A DNA stretch of 64,000 bases from Mycobacteriales bacterium (GTDB lineage: Bacteria > Actinomycetota > Actinomycetes > Mycobacteriales > Mycobacteriaceae): assembly GCA_012842085.1 (NCBI GenBank), contig DUTM01000013.1:62001-126000 (forward strand), in the 5' to 3' direction. Each line of letters starts with the position of its first letter. Positions within the stretch are counted from its first letter, which is position 1. The notes beneath the pieces were generated by a model. That model made no database searches, was not told the origin of the DNA, and was given only the letters and a program-made list of their open reading frames with translations. Made by a program: the position numbers and the translations under genes. This document shows, piece by piece, positions 1-7,181 of the stretch.

Positions 1-989
1 AAGGCCTGGAAGTCGAGTCCGACGAGCCGTTCAAGGGCAACATGGATATTGATGCCTTGAGCAAGTTCCTGGACGAGCACAAAGGCGAGGTTTCCTTCGT
101 CCGTATGGAGGCCGGCACCAACCTGATCGGTGGCCAGCCCTTCTCCCTCGAAAACCTGGAAGCTGTGCGCGACCTGTGCCGCGCTCACGGACTGATGCTG
201 GTCCTGGATGCTTCCCTTCTCTCCGACAACCTGTACTTCATTAAGACCCGGGAAGAGTCCTGCAAGTACCTGTCCATCCGGGAGATCACCCGTCGGATTG
301 CCGACGCCACCGACATTCTCTACTTCTCCGCTCGCAAGCTTGGTTCCGCCCGTGGTGGCGGTATCTGCACCCGCGAAGAAGGACCCTTCCGCGAGATGCG
401 TCCTCTGGTTCCGCTCTTTGAAGGTTTCCTCACCTACGGCGGTATGTCCGTACGCGAGATGGAAGCCCTCACCGTGGGTCTGGAAGAGACCATGGATGAA
501 GAAATGATCAACCAGGGCCCCATCTACATCGAGTACATGGTGGACAAGTTGAAGGAAGCCGGCGTTCCGGTTATCACCCCCGGTGGTGGCCTGGGCTGCC
601 ACGTGGACGCCATGAAGTTCTGTGACCACATTCCGCAGGAACAGTACCCGGCTGGTGCTTTGGCAGCAGCCTTCTACCTGGCTTCCGGCTGCCGCGGAAT
701 GGAACGTGGCACCATGTCCGAGCAGCGCAACCCGGATGGCACCGAAGAGCTCTCCAATATGGAGCTGCTGCGTCTGGCCCTCCCACGCCGCGTCTTCACC
801 CTTTCCCAGGTGAAGTATGCTGTGGACCGCCTCGTGTGGCTTTACGAAAACCGCCACCTTATCGGTGGCCTGCGCTTCGTGGAGGAACCAGAGGTGCTGC
901 GCTTTTTCTACGGCCGTCTGGAGCCCATCTCCGACTGGCAGGAAGCTCTCGTTGCCAAGTTCAAGGAAGACTTTGGCGACAGCCTCTAA
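1..989 (+). CDS. Tryptophanase / tyrosine phenol-lyase family protein, C-terminal part (5' end outside window)
   Basis: PLP-dependent beta-eliminating lyase that splits an aromatic amino acid (tryptophan to indole, or tyrosine to phenol) plus pyruvate and ammonia in the cytoplasm. The frame is open to the left edge and reads EPFKGNMDID, which fits the FKGN block inside TnaA and TPL, so the true start lies upstream. Visible family blocks are AGTNLIGGQP, the PLP-lysine region SARKLGSARGGG, EGFLTYGG and the end LRFFYGRLEP. The segment GCRGMERGTMSEQRN resembles tyrosine phenol-lyase more than E. coli TnaA, so the substrate is not settled. A strong bidirectional hairpin follows the stop. Confidence 0.85.
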   Translation, partial: GLEVESDEPFKGNMDIDALSKFLDEHKGEVSFVRMEAGTNLIGGQPFSLENLEAVRDLCRAHGLMLVLDASLLSDNLYFIKTREESCKYLSIREITRRIADATDILYFSARKLGSARGGGICTREEGPFREMRPLVPLFEGFLTYGGMSVREMEALTVGLEETMDEEMINQGPIYIEYMVDKLKEAGVPVITPGGGLGCHVDAMKFCDHIPQEQYPAGALAAAFYLASGCRGMERGTMSEQRNPDGTEELSNMELLRLALPRRVFTLSQVKYAVDRLVWLYENRHLIGGLRFVEEPEVLRFFYGRLEPISDWQEALVAKFKEDFGDSL

Positions 990-1023
990 AGTTCCTGCGC
1001 ACTACGCAAAACTCTAAATAGTA

Positions 1024-1068
1024 CTGTGCCCCACCGCCCCGCTAGGGAGATCCGGTGGGGCACAGTTG
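1024..1068. terminator. Bidirectional rho-independent terminator
   Basis: Perfect 13-bp inverted repeat (CTGTGCCCCACCG, 16-nt loop) between two convergent genes, the lyase on + and csoR on -. The + side ends in TTGTT, a weak U tract. Confidence 0.75.
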
Positions 1069-1329
1069 TTAGGCGAGCTTCTTCAGCAGCGCCAGCGCCT
1101 CTTCTACTTTCTCGTTGGGTTCATCCGTGGCTAGGGCATCTGCCACGCAGCCACGAATATGTTCCTGCAAAATCTCATGGTTGACGCGTTTCAGCAGCGC
1201 ATTAGTGGCCAAAATCTGGTTGGAGATATCGACACAGTACTTGTCGTCCTGCACCATCTTGATGATGACCTCCAGCTGGCCCCGCGCAATCTTCAACTTG
1301 TGGAGCACCCACTTCGGATCAGCGCGCAT
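1069..1329 (-). CDS. csoR: CsoR-family copper-sensing repressor
   Basis: All-helical Cu(I) sensor of 86 aa that leaves its operator when copper binds. The Cys-His-Cys ligand set is visible at C32, H57 and C61, with the same 25/4 spacing as classical CsoR (C36/H61/C65 in M. tuberculosis). The ATG follows a strong SD (AGGAGGTGG) and overlaps the end of copA by 11 nt, so repressor and pump are translationally linked with the regulator second. A CsoR-type operator lies in the promoter before copA, implying autoregulation. Other family members sense Ni, formaldehyde or sulfide, but the ligands and the copA neighbour favour copper. Confidence 0.93.
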   Translation of the reverse strand: MRADPKWVLHKLKIARGQLEVIIKMVQDDKYCVDISNQILATNALLKRVNHEILQEHIRGCVADALATDEPNEKVEEALALLKKLA

Positions 1330-3778
1330 CGTCCACCTCCTGGGACTCGAGCACCTCTTGTGCCTCTAGGGGTTTGAAGAAACGCAACCGCAGCGCATTG
1401 CTCACCACAAAAATGGAGCTCAAGCTCATGGCTAGTGCTGCAATCATGGGAGTAAGTTTCAGTCCGAAGGCGGGGTAGAAGACTCCCGCAGCAATTGGGA
1501 TGGCGGCCACGTTGTAGGCCAAAGCCCAAAACAGGTTTTGTTTAATGTTGCGCACAGTGTCGGTGGACAGCCGAATGGCGTTCACAACATCCAGCAGTTC
1601 GGATTTCATCAGCACAATGTCGGCAGAATCGAGAGCCACGTCGGTGCCCGCGCCGATTGCAATTCCCACATCTGCGCGGGCAAGTGCGGGAGCATCATTA
1701 ATGCCGTCACCCACCATGGCGACTTTCTTGCCGTCCTGCTGCAGCCGTTGCACAATAGTGTCCTTGTCGTGGGGGAGAACGTCAGACACAATGTTGTCCA
1801 CCCCCACAGCTTTGCCGATGGCCTGTGCCGTGGTGTTGTTGTCGCCGGTCACCATGGTCACTTCCAGCCCCATATCATGGAGGCGGGCAATGGCTTCCTG
1901 GGAGGTTTTCTTCACCGCGTCGGCCAGGGCAATCATGCCAATAAGTTTTCGGTCGCGAGCGAAGAAAAGCGGCGTTTTGCCTTGAGTAGCCAAATGGTCG
2001 CGCAGCTCCACTAGGGTAACTGTGGTCTCTAGGGAAGAATCCTCGACAGTGTCATCCACAAGGGGCGCGGGGACGGTGACGGTGGTGTGGATGCTGATGG
2101 CGTTTTGCTGCAATAGCCGCAGGTTGCCGGCAAGGTAGGCGTGGCCATCAATACCGGCACTAATGCCGGCGCCGGCGTGTTGCTCAAAGTCAGTAACCAT
2201 GCGGGCGAGTTTCAGGTCGCGTTCCCGGGCGTGCGCGACGATCGCTTGCCCCAGGGGATGCTCGGTGAAGCGCTCCATGGAGCCAGCAGCCGTCAACAGT
2301 TCATCGGTGCTGAGTAGCGGCTGGTCTGTGTCGTCGGGGGAGTGTAGAGGTACTACGTCGGTGACTGCCGGTTTGCCTTCCGTAATGGTGCCGGTCTTGT
2401 CGAGCACCACAGTGTCCACATGGTGGGCGGTTTCGAGGGCGCGGGCAGACTTGATGAGCACGCCGTGGGTGGCTCCCTTGCCAGTGCCAACCATAATGGC
2501 GGTGGGGGTGGCGAGCCCCAAAGCGCAGGGACAAGAAATGACCAGCACACAGATACCCATGGAAAGGGCAAATTCAATACCGTAGCCGGCGATAAGCCAA
2601 GCTCCGGTGGTGAGCACCGCCAAGGCAATAACAATCGGCACAAAAACACCAGACAGTCGATCCGCCATGGACGCGATGGGGGCTTTGGAGCTGGTGGCTT
2701 CATCAACCAGCTGAATGATGCGGGCCAGGGTGGTTTCGTTGCCCACGCGGGTGACGCGCATGGTCATGTATCCGCTGTGCAGCATAGTGGCGCCAACGAC
2801 GCCGTCGCCTTCCACCTTCTCAACGGGCATGGATTCGCCGGTGATGACGGATTCGTCAATAGTGCAGGCGCCTTCCACGATCACCCCGTCGAGGGGAACG
2901 GCTTCGCCAGATTTCACAACCAGCAGTTCCCCCGGAACAACCTCTTCGATGGGAACAACCACTTCCGAATCGTCCCGCAGCACGCAAGCTGTTTTGGGGG
3001 CCAGATCCATCAGGGAGGTGATGGCGTTGGTGGTTTTCAGTTTGGCGCGCGCCTCAAAGAATTTGCCGAGCGTGACAAGAGCCAGGATGGTGCCTGCGGA
3101 CTCGAAATAAATGTCCATCGCGAACCGGTGGATTTGTTCAAGGTCACCGGCAGAGGTGGCGAAGGCGAGTCGATAAATCGCATAGGTGCCGTAGATGATG
3201 GCAGCGGAGGTGCCTATCGCAATGAGGCTATCCATATTGGGGTTGCCGCGGAAAAGCGTCTTAAACCCCACCCGGAAGTAAGCGAAGTTAATGCCCACGA
3301 TGGGGATAATGAGCAGCAATTGGGTAAGGGCAAAGGGAAGAGCACCCTCTGGGCCTACGAATCTTTCCGGTACCGGCAGGCCAAACATGTGAGCCATGGC
3401 CAGATAGAACAGCGGAATCGCAAAAATAAAGGACACAATTAAGCGTTTCCGCAGGTCGTTGTATTGCTGCATGGCGATATTGTTGGTGGTGCTGCCAGCG
3501 TCTTGTTGGTTGTTGCGGCCAGTGTTGTCCGGGTCGAATTGGGCCACATCGTCTCCATTGAATCCGGAGTGCAGGGCAGCCTGGTAGCCGGCTTTATCCA
3601 CGGCAGAAATGATGTCTTGGGCGCCAGTGTTGGAGCCGTCTTTATAGCGAACCATCAGGGAGTTTTTCAGGAGGTTGACGGAAGCTTCCTCCACTCCCGC
3701 AAGTTCGGAGACTGCCTGTTCCACACGTGTTGAGCAGGCGGCGCAGGTCATCCCAGTGACATCAAAAGTTTCTTTCAT
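1319..3778 (-). CDS. copA: Copper-exporting P1B-type ATPase
   Basis: Inner-membrane Cu(I) efflux pump of 819 aa from the chosen start. Order of domains: N-terminal heavy-metal-associated domain with GMTCAAC (C12 and C15), transmembrane helices, actuator loop with TGES, the ion-path motif CPC near residue 415, phosphorylation site DKTGT near 459, the HP motif (TEHPLG) and GDGINDAP near 690. The frame stays open to 3814, but the ATG at 3778 is preferred: a -10 hexamer sits only 7 nt upstream and a CsoR operator covers 3795-3811, so a longer protein would put the operator inside the gene. No SD precedes 3778, consistent with leaderless translation. csoR follows with an 11-nt overlap. Confidence 0.93.
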   Translation of the reverse strand: MKETFDVTGMTCAACSTRVEQAVSELAGVEEASVNLLKNSLMVRYKDGSNTGAQDIISAVDKAGYQAALHSGFNGDDVAQFDPDNTGRNNQQDAGSTTNNIAMQQYNDLRKRLIVSFIFAIPLFYLAMAHMFGLPVPERFVGPEGALPFALTQLLLIIPIVGINFAYFRVGFKTLFRGNPNMDSLIAIGTSAAIIYGTYAIYRLAFATSAGDLEQIHRFAMDIYFESAGTILALVTLGKFFEARAKLKTTNAITSLMDLAPKTACVLRDDSEVVVPIEEVVPGELLVVKSGEAVPLDGVIVEGACTIDESVITGESMPVEKVEGDGVVGATMLHSGYMTMRVTRVGNETTLARIIQLVDEATSSKAPIASMADRLSGVFVPIVIALAVLTTGAWLIAGYGIEFALSMGICVLVISCPCALGLATPTAIMVGTGKGATHGVLIKSARALETAHHVDTVVLDKTGTITEGKPAVTDVVPLHSPDDTDQPLLSTDELLTAAGSMERFTEHPLGQAIVAHARERDLKLARMVTDFEQHAGAGISAGIDGHAYLAGNLRLLQQNAISIHTTVTVPAPLVDDTVEDSSLETTVTLVELRDHLATQGKTPLFFARDRKLIGMIALADAVKKTSQEAIARLHDMGLEVTMVTGDNNTTAQAIGKAVGVDNIVSDVLPHDKDTIVQRLQQDGKKVAMVGDGINDAPALARADVGIAIGAGTDVALDSADIVLMKSELLDVVNAIRLSTDTVRNIKQNLFWALAYNVAAIPIAAGVFYPAFGLKLTPMIAALAMSLSSIFVVSNALRLRFFKPLEAQEVLESQEVDDAR

Positions 3779-3785
3779 AACCATA

Positions 3786-3814
3786 ATCGTACGGATACCC
3801 CCTAGGGGTATCAA
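3786..3814 (-). promoter_or_regulatory. copA-csoR promoter with overlapping CsoR operator
   Basis: On the minus strand TTGATA (3814-3809), a 17-nt spacer and TACGAT (3791-3786) form a good sigma-70 promoter. The spacer holds ATACCCC-CTA-GGGGTAT (3795-3811), a perfect 7-3-7 inverted repeat of the G/C-rich form known for CsoR operators. It also covers part of the -35, so binding should block RNA polymerase. The predicted start point falls on or beside the ATG at 3778. Confidence 0.8.
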
Positions 3815-3864
3815 GGGAATGGTTCATGAATTTAAAAAATCTTCCGCCCCGGTAGTGATGTTGT

Positions 3865-4227
3865 CTAGTCAGCGGTGGTAGCCGCAGAGTCCGATTTTTT
3901 GTTGTCGGACGCCGGGGACACCATTTTTAAGCCCACCACACACAGAATAATGCCGGCTAGAAAAACTACTTTCCCCACCGTCACCGGCTCCATTCCGGAA
4001 GCCATAGAGTAGATGACCGCGAGCGACGCGCCAATACCTGTCCACACGGTGTAAGCAGTCCCCAGGGGGATGCGTTTCACCGCCCAGCCCAGTCCAGACA
4101 TGGAAATGATGAGCGCAATAGCAAACACAATTGTGGGTCCGAGGCGGGTGAAGCCTTCCGACAAACTCATTGCAATCGCCCACACCGCTTCAAAAACTGC
4201 GGAGCTAACCAGAATGAACCAAGCCAT
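3865..4227 (-). CDS. SMR-family transporter, SugE/Gdx-like, second subunit
   Basis: Four-helix small multidrug resistance protein of 120 aa. The opening MAWFILVSSAVFEAVWAIAM holds the conserved membrane glutamate and the EAVWA pattern of the SugE/Gdx guanidinium-exporter branch; GTAYTVWTGIGA is the conserved helix 3 motif. The tail after VGLKMVSP is a short charged extension. The ATG lies 2 nt after the stop of the paralogous gene at 4230-4544, so the two are co-translated and probably form a heterodimeric exporter like YkkCD. Substrate (guanidinium or quaternary ammonium cations) is inferred from family only. Confidence 0.85.
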   Translation of the reverse strand: MAWFILVSSAVFEAVWAIAMSLSEGFTRLGPTIVFAIALIISMSGLGWAVKRIPLGTAYTVWTGIGASLAVIYSMASGMEPVTVGKVVFLAGIILCVVGLKMVSPASDNKKSDSAATTAD

Positions 4228-4229
4228 AT

Positions 4230-4544
4230 CTACGCCACCACCCTTAAACCCACAATGCATGCAATAAGTGCCACGAGCAGAGCCAAACGGGTAGCATTCA
4301 TTTTCTCGATGCCGGTAGCCCAACTCCACAAGACGGTGGTTCCAGCGCCGACCCCCACCCAGGCGGCGTATGCTGTGCCGGCGGGAAGATCGCGCATGGC
4401 AATAGCCAGGCCTCCCATGCTGAGAAACAGGCCCACCACAAAAGCCAGAATGGGGAGCTTCTTTCTAAAGCCATCCATCCTTTCCAACGCACCAGCCCAG
4501 ACGGCCTCCAGCGCGCCGGAAACAACGAGAATAACCCAGGCCAA
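4230..4544 (-). CDS. SMR-family transporter, Gdx/YkkC-like, first subunit
   Basis: Small multidrug resistance protein of 104 aa, the usual SMR length if translation starts at TTG 4544, giving LAWVILVVSGALEAVWAGAL. This TTG has AAAGGA about 6 nt upstream; the frame is open further up, but the extra N-terminus is unlike SMR proteins. Helix 3 carries GTAYAAWVGVGA. It is the promoter-proximal member of the pair. A TATAAT hexamer sits on the minus strand at 4628-4623, without a good -35 at ideal spacing. No guanidine riboswitch was recognised in the leader. Confidence 0.83.
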   Translation of the reverse strand: MAWVILVVSGALEAVWAGALERMDGFRKKLPILAFVVGLFLSMGGLAIAMRDLPAGTAYAAWVGVGAGTTVLWSWATGIEKMNATRLALLVALIACIVGLRVVA

Positions 4545-4723
4545 TTTAGTCCTTTCTTGGTCGGGCCGGTAAGAAACACCTGTTGAATAAACACAATTAA
4601 TGAGCGCTCGATAGCCGTCCTCATTATACGGAGTGCACAAATTGCCAAAAAACAAGTGAGCGTTGGGGGGGGGAGTAGGTCTGAACAGCACTTTTTGTTA
4701 CACCGAGAACATAACCTTAAGGC

Positions 4724-5757
4724 ATGGCTAAGTATTTGAGTTGGGATGTCGCCGAAGCACAAACGATGGCGCCTCTTTTGAAAAAAGATAAATGCGGAAT
4801 CTACATTCTCGAGTTTAAAAATGGTGAGCGGTATGTTGGGCAGACGGTTGATATGCCAACTCGCTTTACTACGCATGTCCATGGATCTGCGCATCATCGC
4901 CCATGGGATGACATTGTCAAAGTATATTTCATGTCAGCTAAACGTGACGAGTTAGATCTTTTGGAGCGCCAGGAAATTAGGAGACAGCGGTCGAAGGGTA
5001 AAACACTCCGCAACAAGACATTTAATATGGGGCATTTTGAGCCCACTCCGTTTGATGATGTCGTGGAAGTGGAGGAACAAAAACACTGGGCTACAGGACA
5101 GGCTGAATACGGGTGGGCGCTTCCCTCTTCGGCAACTGCCACAAAACCTCTTGAAGAGTTAGGAAAATCCAAGCTCTACAAAAATACTGCGGCTAAAGGG
5201 GAAAAAGAACTTTACGAAAAAGTGTGTTCAGATCTCGCTTATCTAATATCGCAGGTACTGCCTTCGCCGGCTGAAACAGAATCCGTTTACTGGACGCTTT
5301 CAGACTATCCAGGCACCGCTGGAGGTCGCTTTGCGACGCTTAACGCCGGTTCATTGGAAATTGCTTTTTCCCACGTTTCGAAACCGAGCTCTCCGAGGAG
5401 AAAGAAGAATATTGTTGCTACTTTAACTTCTTGCCTCCTGTCGACGAGGATGATGAGTTACAGCAATATATAGATGAGATGGAGATTCCCCCGAAAGTAA
5501 CTGCGCCAGTTTTTGCTGGCGAGTTCGAAGATGGATTGCCGTTTGTGCTTGGGACTACTCACTATCCGATCAAACAAGTAAATTATCTGGCTATCCCGAT
5601 CGGCAAACTTGAGCAATATTTCGCTAATGATCCTGAAATTCTTAGTTTCGTTCGTATGCTTGTCATTCAGGCGATGCGTCAGAATCAGTCCGGGATGTAC
5701 CGTCGCTGGCATAGCGAAACTTTAGTCCGCGAAGTAATGGAGAAGTTTGCTAAATAA
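4724..5757 (+). pseudogene. GIY-YIG nuclease-domain protein, frameshifted
   Basis: The N-terminal part has a GIY-YIG domain (CGIYILEFKNGERYVGQT, about residues 26-43, followed by R and H/E positions usual for the fold). The rest is not recognised. At a T5 run (5365-5369) the reading frame must move by -1: the first frame ends at 5473 in poor sequence, while the other frame reads FETELSEEKEEY and continues to 5757. Adding one T gives a single 344-aa protein. The gene is visibly AT-richer than its neighbours, has a weak ribosome binding site, and lies against tRNA-Gly, all compatible with acquisition by transfer. C-TTT-TTC resembles a slippery heptamer, so programmed frameshifting is possible but unproven. 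Confidence 0.65.
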
Positions 5758-5761
5758 AAAG

Positions 5762-5832
5762 AGCCGATGACGGGAATCGAACCCGCGTATTCAGCTTGGG
5801 AAGCTGATGTTCTACCATTGAACTACATCGGC
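5762..5832 (-). tRNA. tRNA-Gly (anticodon CCC)
   Basis: A 71-nt cloverleaf on the minus strand: acceptor GCCGATG pairs with CATCGGC, discriminator U; D arm with AGTTCAATGGTAGAAC; anticodon stem TCAGC/GCTGA around loop TTCCCAA, giving CCC; T arm GCGGGTTCGATTCCCGT. CCA is not encoded. Confidence 0.95.
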
Positions 5833-5973
5833 GAAGCATCACTACGGGATGGTCCGTAATAACTGCTGCTCCTTAGATTAACAGCATGTGAGTCTCTACT
5901 GATAAACGAGAACTACGCTGAGGTTTCCACGGTAACCCCTCCCAACTCATGCGCGGTAGGTTACGCTAGTTTC

Positions 5974-6567
5974 GTGCTTCTTTCAGATGTTGACTTACGC
6001 GTATCAATAGATGTGGGCGACCTTGTTCTAGATCCCCTCGATCCAGACCTCATACAGCCCTCCAGTGTCGATGTACGACTCGACCGCTACTTTCGAGTCT
6101 TCAACTCCACTAAACACACCCACATCGACCCCGCCATCCCCCAAGACGACCTCACCAGCTTCGTCGAAGTGGACGACGGCGAGCCCTTCATCCTCCACCC
6201 CGGAGAATTCGCACTCGGGTCAACACTAGAAAAAGTCGGACTCTGCGACACCCTTGCAGGCCGTCTCGAAGGGAAAAGCTCCCTCGGGCGCCTCGGCCTC
6301 ATGACCCACTCCACCGCCGGATTCATCGACCCCGGCTTCACGGGACACATCACCCTAGAGCTCTCCAACGTCTCCAACCTGCCCATCAAGCTCTACCCAA
6401 CAATGAAAGTCGGGCAGCTGTGCGTCTTCCGACTTAGCTCCCCAGCATCCGTCCCCTACGGATCCGCCAAACTCGGCTCCAAATACCAAGGGCAACGCGG
6501 ACCCACCCCATCCCAAGCATGGAAAAACTTCGAAGTTGACGACAAAGGAAACGTCCTACCGCTCTAA
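5974..6567 (+). CDS. dcd: dCTP deaminase (probably dUMP-forming)
   Basis: Homotrimeric pyrimidine enzyme of 197 aa that deaminates dCTP; in actinobacteria it usually also hydrolyses the product to dUMP for thymidylate synthesis. Family blocks seen: [10 protein letters not shown] near the N-terminus, [14 protein letters not shown] around residues 95-110 (the catalytic Glu lies in the following [11 protein letters not shown] region by family knowledge), and the C-terminal [12 protein letters not shown]. The GTG start has no SD; a TACGCT hexamer 6 nt upstream suggests a leaderless message. The bifunctional activity is inferred from relatives. Confidence 0.95.
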   Translation: MLLSDVDLRVSIDVGDLVLDPLDPDLIQPSSVDVRLDRYFRVFNSTKHTHIDPAIPQDDLTSFVEVDDGEPFILHPGEFALGSTLEKVGLCDTLAGRLEGKSSLGRLGLMTHSTAGFIDPGFTGHITLELSNVSNLPIKLYPTMKVGQLCVFRLSSPASVPYGSAKLGSKYQGQRGPTPSQAWKNFEVDDKGNVLPL

Positions 6568-6638
6568 AATTGCCATCTTCCAGCACAAAGACGCTAATGC
6601 AACGTAGTGAAACGGGATAAACCCGTACACTGTTAAGT

Positions 6639-7181
6639 ATGAGTGACGTAATGGATGAAGCCTGGTTCCGGGATGTTTACCAGCAGTCATACCGCCCAAT
6701 CGCGAGCTACCTGCAACGGCGGCTACCTAAGGGCAGCGTTAACGACATGCTGTCAGTGGTGATGACACGCACTTGGGAAAACCGTGAACAAATCCCAGAA
6801 CACTTGCAAGACAAGCCACTTCCCTGGATTTATGGAGTTGCAAGAACCGCCGTCGGCGAATACGAAATGCTCCGTCAACACCAGCAAGAAGAAGAAATAC
6901 GTCGCAACAATCCGCATGCGTGGGAAGCAACCACTACCGAGATCGCCATCGCCAAAGAGGGAGTCGATCCGGTGAAACGTGCGCTAAGTGTCATGACTGA
7001 ACCCGACCGGGAACTTCTCACCCTCTCCGCATGGGAAGGCTTCTCCACGGTTCAGATTGCCAAAATCCTCAATATTTCTCCCACCCAAGTACGTGTAAAA
7101 CTCCACCGCGCGCGCGGCAGACTCGCAACCCTGGTGGAAGCATTCGATGTTGACACCTCAGAAGGTGAGGGAGACCTCTAA
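6639..7181 (+). CDS. ECF-type RNA polymerase sigma factor
   Basis: Protein of 180 aa with the two-domain ECF layout: region 2 (WFRDVYQQSYRPIASYLQRR to VVMTRTWENRE) and region 4 helix-turn-helix (LSAWEGFSTVQIAKILNISP, then VRVKLHRARGRL), joined by a linker. It directs core RNA polymerase to a small set of promoters. Its TAA shares one base with the ATG of the next gene (TAATG), so the two are translationally coupled, the usual arrangement of a sigma factor and its membrane regulator. TACACT lies 7 nt before the ATG and could be the -10 of a near-leaderless transcript. Target genes are unknown. Confidence 0.88.
   Translation: MSDVMDEAWFRDVYQQSYRPIASYLQRRLPKGSVNDMLSVVMTRTWENREQIPEHLQDKPLPWIYGVARTAVGEYEMLRQHQQEEEIRRNNPHAWEATTTEIAIAKEGVDPVKRALSVMTEPDRELLTLSAWEGFSTVQIAKILNISPTQVRVKLHRARGRLATLVEAFDVDTSEGEGDL

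Noticed and set aside
2420-3442. Long open frame antisense to copA
   Set aside because: Low-complexity Gly/His composition caused by codon bias of copA; no start signal or family similarity.
4545-4723. Possible guanidine riboswitch before the SMR pair
   Set aside because: I compared the leader with the conserved cores of the ykkC and mini-ykkC classes as I remember them and found no match.
5360-5372. Programmed -1 frameshift in the GIY-YIG gene
   Set aside because: C-TTT-TTC is only a partial slippery site, no clear downstream pseudoknot was seen, and the window has many other one-base breaks; kept as an alternative only.
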